64,000 bases of DNA, from contig JAFRAJ010000061.1 of the NCBI GenBank assembly GCA_017405465.1, forward strand, positions 36,808 through 100,807, given 5' to 3'. Source of the stretch: Oscillospiraceae bacterium. Its GTDB lineage: Bacteria > Bacillota > Clostridia > Oscillospirales > Ruminococcaceae. Positions 33,838-42,706 of the stretch are shown piece by piece. The notes beneath the pieces are model-generated. The model did no database searches. It was given only the letters and a program-made list of their open reading frames with translations, and was not told where the DNA came from. The stretch's first letter is position 1. Every line of letters begins with the position of its first letter. The position numbers and the translations under genes are program-made.

Positions 33838-35421
33838 ATGGAAGAAAAACATGTTTTCATGGCAGAAGACCATTCAGTGGAAAAACCTATAACCCAGAAT
33901 AAAAAGAAAAAAAGCAGGAGATCCAGGAGCAAAGGAAAAGGCTGTTTTATAGTCGCGCTGCTTTTCTTTTCTCTGACTCTCGCTGCTCTTTGCGGTGTTT
34001 TCATATATCTCGATCAGAACGGTATTATCCCCGAGAATCTGTTTACTAATATACTGATTGGCGCGGGCGGTTTCATTCTTCTTGAGATCATTCTTATGAT
34101 CGTTTCAAGAAAGAGCAAACTTGTCGCAGCTCTCAGTGTGCTGCTATGTCTTGCAGTTATAGGAGCCTCCGGTTTCGGCGTTTATGCGTTGTATCAGATA
34201 TACCAAAGTGTGGAGGAGGTCGAGCCTCCCAAGACGTACTATGCTTATGTTGATGTATATGTCCGTAAGGGTACAAGATTTGTCCCTACGCAAGAGAAAT
34301 CGGAAGAAGAGGGTGGAGAGCCCCGGATCATACCCGGAGACAGCCTCGACGGATGCGATGTCGGTACGATGCTTCTGAACCTTGACAGAGGCTATACAGC
34401 TCAGGCAATGAGGTCCTACAGGAAAGAACATGATATCAACGTTATAACCTATGATGATTTCGGGAGTATGATAGATGCCTTCCGTAACGGAGATATCGAC
34501 GCTGTCATCTATAATCAGATCACCATGAATCTCTTCCTCGGAGAGGACAGCGATTTCAACGAATGGGCGACCGGTATCGACAGTATAGGCGTTGAACAGG
34601 AGCATACCATCGCTGTAAAAAAAGCGGATGTTGTTACTGAACCATTTGTCGTATATCTGGCAGGAATAGATACATATGATGAGGACGATTTCAGAGAAGT
34701 TGCAAGATGTGACACGAATATCGTCGCGTGTGTAGATCCGATCAGGAAAAAGATACTGCTGATCAACACCCCCAGAGACTATTATGTACCGCTTTGGGGT
34801 GAGTCTTATGCTATGGATAAGCTGACTCATGCCGGTGTTTATGGTGTAGAAGGCTCTATGGAGACTTTGGAGGCGCTGTATGACATCAAATTCAATTATT
34901 ATGTCAGAGCCAATGTTTTCTCCATCGTCAAGGTCGTTGACGCTCTCGGAGGCGTCACTGTCCATTCCGACTATGAGTTCTACTGTGCGAACGGCATAGG
35001 AGGATATCAGCAGTTCTATGTTGGAGACAATGAAGTGGACGGATCCGGTGCTCTGTGCTTTATCAGAGAAAGATCTCAGTTTGAAAATGGAGATAAGCAG
35101 AGAGGAATCCATCAGCAGGAACTTATCAAGGCGATCATCAGAAAAGCATGTTCACCTGCGATCGTAGCACATTTTACTGATGTTCTGAATGCCGTGACGA
35201 AGAGCGTACAGACGAATATCGGAAAAGATGACATAAATGCTCTTATTAAGATGCAGCTCTCAGATATGGCTTCCTGGTCTTTTGAGACATATGCGGTGGA
35301 TGGCTATGGTATACATGCCGGAAGCTATGCTCTCGGCGGGCAGGAAGTATATATGATGATGCCGTATTATGACACTGTAAATGAAGCCAGACAGAAGATA
35401 AGGGAATTCATGGCGGGGTGA
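33838..35421 (+). CDS. LCP family transferase, long form (paralogue of 18772)
   Basis: A 527-residue protein, colinear with the LCP protein at 18772. A lysine/arginine-rich N-terminus precedes three helices (about residues 36-58, 71-90, 98-120), an extracellular lobe (about 130-265) with IPGDSLDGCDVGTM and DAVIYNQITMNLFLG, then the LCP domain (270-520) with LINTPRDYYVPL (Arg313), MDKLTHAGVYG and CFIRERSQFENGDKQRG. Most sequence differences are in third codon positions and the N-terminal tail, so the duplication is old and both copies are under selection. Lying inside the FucNAc operon, it probably attaches that polymer to the wall. ATG at 33838 follows AGAGGT. Confidence 0.9.
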   Translation: MEEKHVFMAEDHSVEKPITQNKKKKSRRSRSKGKGCFIVALLFFSLTLAALCGVFIYLDQNGIIPENLFTNILIGAGGFILLEIILMIVSRKSKLVAALSVLLCLAVIGASGFGVYALYQIYQSVEEVEPPKTYYAYVDVYVRKGTRFVPTQEKSEEEGGEPRIIPGDSLDGCDVGTMLLNLDRGYTAQAMRSYRKEHDINVITYDDFGSMIDAFRNGDIDAVIYNQITMNLFLGEDSDFNEWATGIDSIGVEQEHTIAVKKADVVTEPFVVYLAGIDTYDEDDFREVARCDTNIVACVDPIRKKILLINTPRDYYVPLWGESYAMDKLTHAGVYGVEGSMETLEALYDIKFNYYVRANVFSIVKVVDALGGVTVHSDYEFYCANGIGGYQQFYVGDNEVDGSGALCFIRERSQFENGDKQRGIHQQELIKAIIRKACSPAIVAHFTDVLNAVTKSVQTNIGKDDINALIKMQLSDMASWSFETYAVDGYGIHAGSYALGGQEVYMMMPYYDTVNEARQKIREFMAG

Positions 35422-35435
35422 CTGAGAGGTAGCAG

Positions 35436-36704
35436 ATGCTGAACAGGATCTCTTTAACTGATATCATCTCATATATTGCCGGAAAGGTCAGACTGCTGGT
35501 ATGCAGCGCAGTCATTTTTGCACTTGTCTTAGGATGCCTGAAGTTCGCTCTTATCAGAAGGGCAGGCTTACCTTCCGAACTGGAACTTGAAGAACTACGC
35601 AGTGCCTGCGAGAAAAGCGAGACTGAGTATAAGGAGGGGCTGTCACGTTTCTCGGAGCTGCCTGTTAACAGGATGGATCCGTACTGCACTTATAAGACAG
35701 GTGTTCTGTGCGAAGCAGTTATACATGACGAAACTGCAGCTGCAAGTGATATTTCCGTTCTTATGCAGGCAGTGCTCAACAGGTGGGAGATCTCGGATTT
35801 GAAGGAGTATTCTTCCGATTTGTTTCCCGAAATTGTGGATGACGGCGCCATACGTCAGGTAATTGAGCTCAAAAAGATAAGTGATAATACTTTGGTGATA
35901 ACTACCAGAGGCAGCAGCGAAAAAGAAAGCGAAGACATAGCAAAAACTTTTCTCAGTTTCGTCATGAGTCTGATTGAAGAGGAAGAAGACAGGTCTGAGT
36001 CAGCCGTATCCATCGTAGTCGCCGAACCGGTCACGAAATGTGTATACGACTATTCGGTCACAGTTGACCGCCTTTCAGAGAAAGAGAGACTCGAGACTGC
36101 TTTTGAGATATGGCAGTCTGATCACGCCAGATATACGGAAGCACTGCACAGGTCGGACATTGTCAGACCTTGTATCAAATGGGCACTGCTCGGCGCTGTA
36201 CTGGGGACGGTCACGGTCCTTCTTATAATGGCGGTGTATGTCATTTTGTACGAACCTATGCTTTCTTCCGAACATATCATAAGACAGACTGGACTGGAAG
36301 ATCTCGGGTCTTTGAAGCAGAAAGATTATAACAGTGCATTTTATAAGACCAGTCTCAAGAACGGACTTATGAGAGATACTGAATCCGGTGAGATGGAATA
36401 TGCCGTGCTCAGGGCTGCTGACAAACTGACCGAAGACGGTAAAATTCTGCTGATCAGCACAGGACATTGGGATGAGAGCACAGAAAATGTACAAGCATTC
36501 ATGCAGAAACTGCAGGATATAGGGACGAAGGCTGAGCATGTCCGCGGGGAGACGGGGGATCCGGAATTCATAAGAAAACTGAGAAATGCTTCTAATGCTA
36601 TCCTTATCGTGAGATACGGAAGGACTTTTTCAAGGGATACAGAACGTATTATTGAGATCGTGAAAGAATATAACTGCAAAATCATAGGATTTATCTGCGT
36701 ATGA
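35436..36704 (+). CDS. Wzc-like polysaccharide co-polymerase with a collapsed (pseudo) BY-kinase domain
   Basis: A 422-residue protein. TM1 (about 18-40), an extracellular region of about 200 residues and TM2 (about 246-271) give a Wzz-type layout. Unlike the split Wzz/CpsD pair at 13.5 kb, a cytoplasmic domain is fused on. Its segment VLRAADKLTEDGKILLISTG aligns with the entry to the CpsD P-loop, but the following residues are HWDESTENVQAF instead of a GEGKST Walker A, and about 100 residues are missing before ILIVRYGRTFSRDTERI and CKIIGF, which match the CpsD end (VVRxGKT.RxDV, ILGF). No tyrosine cluster is present at the tail. It looks like a kinase-dead co-polymerase for the FucNAc polymer. 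The alignment was done by eye. Confidence 0.7.
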   Translation: MLNRISLTDIISYIAGKVRLLVCSAVIFALVLGCLKFALIRRAGLPSELELEELRSACEKSETEYKEGLSRFSELPVNRMDPYCTYKTGVLCEAVIHDETAAASDISVLMQAVLNRWEISDLKEYSSDLFPEIVDDGAIRQVIELKKISDNTLVITTRGSSEKESEDIAKTFLSFVMSLIEEEEDRSESAVSIVVAEPVTKCVYDYSVTVDRLSEKERLETAFEIWQSDHARYTEALHRSDIVRPCIKWALLGAVLGTVTVLLIMAVYVILYEPMLSSEHIIRQTGLEDLGSLKQKDYNSAFYKTSLKNGLMRDTESGEMEYAVLRAADKLTEDGKILLISTGHWDESTENVQAFMQKLQDIGTKAEHVRGETGDPEFIRKLRNASNAILIVRYGRTFSRDTERIIEIVKEYNCKIIGFICV

Positions 36705-38590
36705 GAGAAAAACTGCAAAATATAGCTAACCGCCTGCATGGCGGCCTTCTTTTGGCGTTTGCCGATGTGCTGATCACACTGCTCGCAGGCGGTCTTGCCA
36801 TGTTGGTGAGATTTGAGTTCAATTTTAACAGTGTTCCGGGCGATATCCTGTCCGAATGGTACAGGTTCGTTCCGGTGCAGATAATCATCACTCTTGTGAT
36901 GTTTGTGCTGCTGAGAATGTACGGATATATCCTGCAGGCGATCAGCTCCCTTGAGATCTCCAAAATGTTCCTCACATGCATACTTACTTCATTAGCCGTG
37001 GGAACAGCTGCGTACCTTATGAAGGTAAAACTTTCAGTCAGCATCTGGTTCATGATGATGGCCATCAAGATTGTCGGATGTGTACTGGTAAGATATTCTG
37101 TAAGGATATTCAATTCGATCTCCGATGCGGCTCTTGAAAGAAAGACCGGTTTCACGAACCGCATCATGCTCGTAGGAGCCGGTTCTGCCGGAAGCCTGAT
37201 TATGAGAGAGATGAAGGCGAACGGAAAAAAGGTCGGAAGAGTCGTATGCGTCATAGACGATGATCCTGCAAAGGTAGGTAAGGAGTTTTACGGAGTGAGA
37301 GTCGTCGGCGGACGCGAGATGATCATTCGGGCTGCCAGAAAATACAAGGTGGATGAGATATTCATAGTCATTCCTTCTGCTTCCAGAGAAGACCGCAAGG
37401 AGATCATGGAGATATGCAACAGGACCGGATGCAGAACTAAGACTCTGCCCGCCATTTATCAGATCATGAATGACGAGATCAGTGTATCTTCTCTGAGAGA
37501 TGTATCGATCCAGGACCTCCTCGGACGTGAGCAGGTCGAACTGGACATGAGCGGTATAAACGGTTTCATTTCTGGAAAGAAAGTTATGGTGACTGGTGCC
37601 GGAGGTTCAATAGGAAGCGAATTATGCCGTCAGATCGCGAAATACAATCCTGATACGATCATCGGGCTGGATATATATGAGAACTCGCTCTACGACATCC
37701 AGCAGGAACTGAAGTTTACATATAAGGAAGATCTCGATTTCCGTGCGGTGATCGCGAGCGTCAGGGATAAAGAGCGCATCTATGAAGTGTTCGATAAGTA
37801 CAGGCCTGACATAGTGTTCCACGCTGCAGCCCATAAACATGTTCCGCTTATGGAGAGCGCGCCTGAAGAGGCGATAAAAAATAACGTGTTCGGGACATAT
37901 CATGTCGTCAGGGCTGCTGAGAAGTATGGCGTAAAGAAGTTCATAATGATCTCGACAGACAAGGCAGTCAATCCCACAAATATAATGGGAGCCACGAAGA
38001 GGTTCTGTGAGATGGTTCTGCAGAGCAGGAAGGACAGCGAGACAGAATTTGCCTGTGTAAGGTTCGGAAACGTTCTCGGTTCAAACGGCTCAGTCGTACC
38101 GCTCTTCAAGAAGCAGATAGAGAACGGCGGACCGGTGACGATCACGGATAAACACATAATCAGATATTTCATGACGATACCTGAGGCCTGTTCCCTCGTG
38201 CTGGAAGCCGGTGCCATGGCAAAGAACGGACAGGTGTTCGTTCTCGATATGGGCAATCCGGTAAGGATACTGGATCTTGCTGAGGAGATGATAAGGCTCT
38301 CGGGACTCAGACCGTACGTTGACATTGAGATCAAAGAAATCGGGCTCAGACCGGGTGAGAAACTCTATGAGGAACTTCTCATGTCCAACGGAAATCTCAC
38401 ACAGACCGCCAACAGGAAGATCTTTGTGGAGGAGCAGGAGCAGTTATCAAAGGATCATATCATGGAGTGCCTTGAGACGCTGGATAAAGCGCTGCAGGAT
38501 AACAGCACTGACGAGGAACTGATAGCCCTCATGAAAAAGATCATCCCCACATACAGATCTCCGGAAGAGGTAAACAGTTCGGTGAACTGA
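36701..38590 (+). CDS. Membrane-bound nucleoside-diphosphate sugar 4,6-dehydratase (PglF/CapD-like)
   Basis: A 629-residue enzyme with four N-terminal membrane helices, a first Rossmann-like domain (IMLVGAGSAGSLIMREM near residue 157) and a catalytic SDR domain (VMVTGAGGSIGSELCRQIA near residue 290, then AAHKHVPLMESAPEEAIKNN, STDKAVNPTNIMGATKR, RFGNVLGSNGSVVPLF and LRPGEKLYEELL). The family makes UDP-2-acetamido-2,6-dideoxy-4-keto-hexose from UDP-GlcNAc, the first step to bacillosamine-type sugars. With the DegT aminotransferase at 42707 and the PglC-like transferase at 44052 it could supply the initiating sugar. The start overlaps the upstream stop (ATGA). Product assignment is inferred from family and context. 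Confidence 0.9.
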   Translation: MREKLQNIANRLHGGLLLAFADVLITLLAGGLAMLVRFEFNFNSVPGDILSEWYRFVPVQIIITLVMFVLLRMYGYILQAISSLEISKMFLTCILTSLAVGTAAYLMKVKLSVSIWFMMMAIKIVGCVLVRYSVRIFNSISDAALERKTGFTNRIMLVGAGSAGSLIMREMKANGKKVGRVVCVIDDDPAKVGKEFYGVRVVGGREMIIRAARKYKVDEIFIVIPSASREDRKEIMEICNRTGCRTKTLPAIYQIMNDEISVSSLRDVSIQDLLGREQVELDMSGINGFISGKKVMVTGAGGSIGSELCRQIAKYNPDTIIGLDIYENSLYDIQQELKFTYKEDLDFRAVIASVRDKERIYEVFDKYRPDIVFHAAAHKHVPLMESAPEEAIKNNVFGTYHVVRAAEKYGVKKFIMISTDKAVNPTNIMGATKRFCEMVLQSRKDSETEFACVRFGNVLGSNGSVVPLFKKQIENGGPVTITDKHIIRYFMTIPEACSLVLEAGAMAKNGQVFVLDMGNPVRILDLAEEMIRLSGLRPYVDIEIKEIGLRPGEKLYEELLMSNGNLTQTANRKIFVEEQEQLSKDHIMECLETLDKALQDNSTDEELIALMKKIIPTYRSPEEVNSSVN

Positions 38591-38638
38591 GAGACAAGCG
38601 ATAGGCCGAGAAAACAATAATATAACAGGAGAATAGCC

Positions 38639-39730
38639 ATGACAGAGTATTTCATTTTATGCCTGATATATGCTGTTGTGGCCTTTTTTGGTGCATATGC
38701 ACCGGAAGATAAAAGAGAAGAGACGAGAAGATATCAGAACCTGATCTGCTTTATATGCTTAGCGGTGCTGTTCATGTTTCGGCACCAGTCGATGGGAGTA
38801 GATCTCCACTGGAAGAACGACGGAAAGTATATCGGATATTTGCCGATGTTCGATGTGATAGCGGAGTGTCCGGTCAAGGATCTTCTTTTTATGACCAAGA
38901 AATACAGCTTTGAGACTGGGTTCAAGGTATACATGAAGATAGTCTCCCTTATCTCAAAAGACAGGCAATTCTTTATCGGAATAACTTCTTTTCTGTGTCT
39001 GCTTCCCATATGGTATCTTTTCGACAGAAAGAGCAGGAATCCTGTTCTTTCCTGGATCATATATCTGGCGATGCCACCGTATTTGCTCCTTTATTCTACG
39101 CTACGTCAGAGCCTTGCAATAGGTATCGCCGCGTGCGTATATATATGGGCTGAAGAGAAAAAATGGCTGAGATGCGTGATAGCTTCTCTTGTCGCGTTCT
39201 CCATACACTCTTCTGCGCTTCTTATCCTTCTTGTCTATCCTGCAGTCAACATAAGGACTGGACGGAAGTTAAGGATCGCAATGATCCTGTCACTGGCATC
39301 AGTATGGCTCTTTAAGGATGTACTGATATCTACAGCGTTGCGGTTTTTTCCCCAGTATGCCTATATGTTCAGAACAGAGGGAAACGCATACAGATTCTTT
39401 ATAGTGCTGATTGCGATATATATACTCATGTGTCTTTCAACGGACGAGAGCAAAGAGCAGAATGCCTATATGAATCTTTTCTTCCTGTGCTGTGCGTTTC
39501 AGATACTGGGACTGTTCAGCAATGTTGCGGCAAGGGCAGGTTACTATTTCTCAAATGCGATATGCATCGCCCTGCCTAACATCCTCTCCACCATGAAGAT
39601 CAGAGAGAATGCGAGGCTGATAGAGTTAGGAAGCGTTCTAAGCTTCTCAGCATACGGGTTATACTGCATTTATATAACAGAATGGGCGCAGTCCTATCCG
39701 TATTACTGGTGCTGGGAGTATGTCGCCTGA
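38639..39730 (+). CDS. EpsG family membrane protein (polysaccharide polymerase-like)
   Basis: A 363-residue integral membrane protein with about ten helices. FRHQSMGVDLHWKNDGKYIGYLP early on, FYLVSLI-like KIVSLISKDRQFFIGITSF, STLRQSLAIGIA and IHSSALLILLVYP are the characteristic EpsG motifs (RQ in helix 5, HSSA). EpsG proteins are thought to act as Wzy-type polymerases in exopolysaccharide loci. AGGAG precedes the ATG. It lies between the PglF-like gene and the glycosyltransferases, so it is the likely polymerase of the first glycan locus. Confidence 0.85.
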   Translation: MTEYFILCLIYAVVAFFGAYAPEDKREETRRYQNLICFICLAVLFMFRHQSMGVDLHWKNDGKYIGYLPMFDVIAECPVKDLLFMTKKYSFETGFKVYMKIVSLISKDRQFFIGITSFLCLLPIWYLFDRKSRNPVLSWIIYLAMPPYLLLYSTLRQSLAIGIAACVYIWAEEKKWLRCVIASLVAFSIHSSALLILLVYPAVNIRTGRKLRIAMILSLASVWLFKDVLISTALRFFPQYAYMFRTEGNAYRFFIVLIAIYILMCLSTDESKEQNAYMNLFFLCCAFQILGLFSNVAARAGYYFSNAICIALPNILSTMKIRENARLIELGSVLSFSAYGLYCIYITEWAQSYPYYWCWEYVA

Positions 39731-39750
39731 GTTTCAAGAAGAATAATATA

Positions 39751-41058
39751 ATGAGGTCACATCTGAAGATGGATAGAGAATTTCCGAAAGTGCTGGTTAT
39801 CAGCCACAATGTATTCAGCAGAACGATGAATGTCGGAAGGTTTCTGGCAGACACGTTTAGAGACTGGCCTTCCGAAAAACTCTCCCAGATGTATTTCTAT
39901 GATGAGACGCCGACTGTTACTCTCTGCACAGACTATTACAAGGTGACGGACCGGGATGTGCTGGGATCTATCATGAGACCCGGCAAGATCTGCGGGCATG
40001 TCCTGTCAGAAAAAGATATAGATGCTTCACTCGGCAATTCGGTTTCCGGCAGAATGAAAGAATCGAATCTTTACCGCTTCAAGAACAGACATGAAAAACT
40101 CGCCAAATTGCTCAGGGAAGCTGCCTGGGGAACGGGTGTGTGGAAAACACGGCAGCTGGACGAATGGATAAGAAAAACATCTCCGGATGTCATCTACTAT
40201 GTGATGAGCGACTACGTGTTTCCTTTCAAAATAGTTGAATATCTGTCTGAGAAATATGACATACCGGTCTTCGTATCGATAGAAGACGATTATTATTTCA
40301 ACTTTCCGGTAAAAGGGTTGTTTGACAGGATAAGAAGATACAAGTATCGCAGGAATGTCGAGATGATCATGGATCGTTCATTCGGCGTATCTTATGCTTG
40401 TGACATAATGAAGGATCAGTATGAAGAACAGTTCCGTAAAGATGGGATTATACAGTTCAAGTCAGCTGTTTCCTTTCCTGCAAAAGAGCAGATTACGCAG
40501 CATAAAAAGTTTCTTTATGCCGGAAGCATGTCGTTTGGCAGATGGAAGTCCTTGCTGGAGATAGGGAAAAATCTGGAACCTTATGATGCGGAACTGAGGA
40601 TATATTCAAATACGGATGACGGATCCATACTTGAGGAGCTCGGTAAGTGTTCCAGTATCAGATTTATGGGATTCGCGCCTGCTGAAAAGATAGAAGAGGA
40701 GATCAAGGCCAGCGATGTCCTTCTGGTAGTGGAGTCTTTTGACCGTGAGAGCATCGAAAGGGTGCGATGTTCACTGTCTACCAAGATAGGTGATTATGTC
40801 GGGGCGAATCGCTGTATACTTGCCTGCGGACCGAAAGAGGTCGGATCGATCGATTATCTTCTAAGGAACGAGGCAGCTGTAGTATCGGACTATGAGGGAC
40901 TCGCTGATGCTATAGATCTCATAATAAACAGACCGGAAGAAGCAAGACGATATACTGATAACGCAATGAAACTTGCAGAAGAAAATCACGACAGCGGTAA
41001 GATCACCGATCTTTTGTATAGGGAGTTGAGCAAAGCCACGCTCGCAGATCGGAATTGA
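39751..41058 (+). CDS. Glycosyltransferase (GT-B, GT4-like)
   Basis: A 435-residue cytoplasmic protein. The N-terminal half has VLVISHNVFSRTMNVGR, the C-terminal half KKFLYAGSMSFGRWKSLLEIGKNL and IRFMGFAPAEKIEEEIKASDVLLVVESFDRE (read as two pieces), with KIGDYVGANRCILACGP, the donor-binding half of a GT-B fold. The usual EX7E is represented by VESFDRESIERV. The frame extends back to 39682 into epsG, but ATG at 39751 (AAGAAG upstream) or 39769 is more plausible. Sugar specificity cannot be told. Part of the FucNAc operon, directly after the polymerase. Confidence 0.8.
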   Translation: MRSHLKMDREFPKVLVISHNVFSRTMNVGRFLADTFRDWPSEKLSQMYFYDETPTVTLCTDYYKVTDRDVLGSIMRPGKICGHVLSEKDIDASLGNSVSGRMKESNLYRFKNRHEKLAKLLREAAWGTGVWKTRQLDEWIRKTSPDVIYYVMSDYVFPFKIVEYLSEKYDIPVFVSIEDDYYFNFPVKGLFDRIRRYKYRRNVEMIMDRSFGVSYACDIMKDQYEEQFRKDGIIQFKSAVSFPAKEQITQHKKFLYAGSMSFGRWKSLLEIGKNLEPYDAELRIYSNTDDGSILEELGKCSSIRFMGFAPAEKIEEEIKASDVLLVVESFDRESIERVRCSLSTKIGDYVGANRCILACGPKEVGSIDYLLRNEAAVVSDYEGLADAIDLIINRPEEARRYTDNAMKLAEENHDSGKITDLLYRELSKATLADRN

Positions 41059-41098
41059 TCATTTATATCGTCACGGATCTCCTGGAAAGGGTACATTA

Positions 41099-42313
41099 AT
41101 GCGGATAGCACAGATAAACATAAGCAGTTACGGCAGCACAGGAAAGATCATGCTGCAGATCGCACAGGAAGCCAGAACTCAGGGGCATGATGTGCTAACT
41201 TTCTCACGTAAGTGGTGGAGGAACAAAGAGATCGAAGGGCATCAGTATTTCGGCCTTCCGCTGGAACATGCACTGCACCATGCCACTGGCTATATCACCG
41301 GTGATGAGGGATATGGCTCAGTTATTTCGACTGCTATGCTTATTCGGAAACTGAAGAAATTCAGACCTGATGTTCTGCTCCTTCATAACCTTCACGGATG
41401 GTATATCTGTCTTCCAATGTTATTTGACTATATCAGAAGAGAAGGAATCAGGACTGTATGGACGTTTCATGACTGCTGGCCGTTTACAGGTCACTGTCCA
41501 TATTTTGATTTCGTTAAGTGTGACAGATGGAAAGAAGAGTGCGGGAACTGTCCTTCTTTCCGCAACTATCCTGCAAGTCTTTTTGACAATTCCAGGAAGA
41601 TGCTGTCAAGAAAGAAAAAATGGTTCACAGGAATCCGGGATATGCAGATCATATGCCCTTCCGAATGGCTGGCAGACCTGGTAAGCATGTCATATCTGAA
41701 CGCTTATCCTGTATCTGTGATACACAACGGGATAGATCTCTCGGTATTCAAATACAGAGACTCTGATATAAGAGCGAGATACAGCAGGATAACAGACAGC
41801 GAAAAGGTCGTTATGGGCGTCGCATTTGACTGGGAGAAACGTAAGGGACTGGATGTATTCCTTAGCCTCAGGGAAATGCTTGGAGACGGATACAGGATCG
41901 TTTTGGTAGGAACTGATGAGAAAACGGATGAGTTACTGCCGGATGATATCATCTCGATACACAGAACGGAAAACCAGGAAGAACTGGCAGAACTGTATTC
42001 TGCTGCAGATGTTTTTGTAAATCCCACCAGAGAAGACAATTATCCCACTGTAAACATGGAGGCTATTGCATGCGGAACACCTGTGGCAACATTCAGGACA
42101 GGAGGCAGCCCGGAATCGGTGCCTCAGTCCTGTGGTATTGTGGTGGGAAAAGATGATACGGAATCTTTGGCTGAAGCGGTTATAAAACTATGTGAAAATA
42201 GAGAGGGATTCAGGAACAGCTGCATCCGATATGCAGTCAATTTTAGCAGTTCTGAGATGACGTCACGTTATCTTGACGTGCTGATAAAAGACGGGGGGAA
42301 AAAGAGGCACTGA
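41099..42313 (+). CDS. Family 4-type glycosyltransferase
   Basis: A 404-residue GT-B enzyme. N-terminal acceptor domain: INISSYGSTGKIMLQIA, LHNLHGWYICLPMLFDY and TFHDCWPFTGHCPYFDFVKC with a cysteine-rich CGNCPSF loop. Donor domain: VIHNGIDLSVF, VAFDWEKRKGLDVFLSL and the EX7E region NPTREDNYPTVNMEAIACG. It is strongly similar to the enzyme at 60896 along its whole length, including the cysteine loop, so both loci probably add a related sugar. GGAAAGGG lies nine bases before ATG. It is the last gene before the tRNA. Confidence 0.88.
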   Translation: MRIAQINISSYGSTGKIMLQIAQEARTQGHDVLTFSRKWWRNKEIEGHQYFGLPLEHALHHATGYITGDEGYGSVISTAMLIRKLKKFRPDVLLLHNLHGWYICLPMLFDYIRREGIRTVWTFHDCWPFTGHCPYFDFVKCDRWKEECGNCPSFRNYPASLFDNSRKMLSRKKKWFTGIRDMQIICPSEWLADLVSMSYLNAYPVSVIHNGIDLSVFKYRDSDIRARYSRITDSEKVVMGVAFDWEKRKGLDVFLSLREMLGDGYRIVLVGTDEKTDELLPDDIISIHRTENQEELAELYSAADVFVNPTREDNYPTVNMEAIACGTPVATFRTGGSPESVPQSCGIVVGKDDTESLAEAVIKLCENREGFRNSCIRYAVNFSSSEMTSRYLDVLIKDGGKKRH

Positions 42314-42361
42314 TACACCATGATATCAGGCTTACTGTGCACGCCTCTAAGATCGGTAGGT

Positions 42362-42396
42362 GTTCAAAGAGAATGTTCAAAGAGAGTTCAAAGAGA
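42362..42396 (+). repeat. Three direct copies of GTTCAAAGAGA
   Basis: Identical 11-mers start at 42362, 42375 and 42386. They lie between the glycosyltransferase stop and the tRNA-Val gene, upstream of its promoter. They are too short and too few for a CRISPR array and could be a regulator-binding cluster or replication slippage. Confidence 0.7.
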
Positions 42397-42421
42397 CTAA
42401 AGCAGTGCTGTGATTTTCTTC

Positions 42422-42448
42422 TTGATATCGTCAGATGCTTGTGATAAT
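42422..42448 (+). promoter_or_regulatory. Probable tRNA-Val promoter
   Basis: TTGATA (42422-42427) and GATAAT (42443-42448) with a 15-base spacer, 17 bases before the mature tRNA 5' end. The spacing is short but the hexamers are good. Confidence 0.45.
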
Positions 42449-42464
42449 ATGAATATCGTTCGAC

Positions 42465-42540
42465 GGACGATTAGCTCAGTTGGTAGAGCATCCGCTTGAC
42501 GTGCGGAGGGTCACAGGTTCGAGTCCTGTATCGTCCACCA
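42465..42540 (+). tRNA. tRNA-Val (anticodon GAC)
   Basis: A 76-base cloverleaf with encoded CCA. The acceptor stem GGACGAT (42465-42471) pairs with ATCGTCC; the D-arm has AGCTCAGTTGGTAGAGC. The anticodon stem TCCGC/GCGGA encloses TTGACGT, so the anticodon is GAC (valine). The T-arm is ACAGG-TTCGAGT-CCTGT. It is a single tRNA between two glycan gene blocks, with its own promoter and terminator. tRNA genes are common attachment sites for islands, but no matching attachment repeat was noticed here. Confidence 0.95.
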
Positions 42541-42543
42541 TAT

Positions 42544-42580
42544 GCCCGATCACTTCACTTAAGTGGCCGGGCTTTTGTTT
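42544..42580 (+). terminator. Terminator after tRNA-Val
   Basis: GCCCG (42544-42548) and CACTT (42551-42555) pair with AAGTG (42561-42565) and CGGGC (42568-42572), with a two-by-two internal loop, followed by TTTTGTTT. Confidence 0.85.
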
Positions 42581-42620
42581 TGCCTATCAGTTATGGTAGA
42601 AGGTCATACTGATAGCAGCC

Positions 42621-42649
42621 TAGTTAATGAAGGATATGTGTGATATACT
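42621..42649 (+). promoter_or_regulatory. Promoter of the aminotransferase-sugar transferase-GT2 genes
   Basis: Extended -10 TGaTATACT (hexamer 42644-42649); the -35 position 17 bases upstream is weak (TAGTTA, 42621-42626). The start codon follows 58 bases later. Confidence 0.45.
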
Positions 42650-42706
42650 CAACATTAATGACTGTATGGAAAACTAAACTATTCGATAAACTGCAGGATC
42701 AATATT

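Noticed and set aside
42362..42396. CRISPR array
   Set aside because: Only three 11-base repeats with two-base or no spacers and no cas genes.
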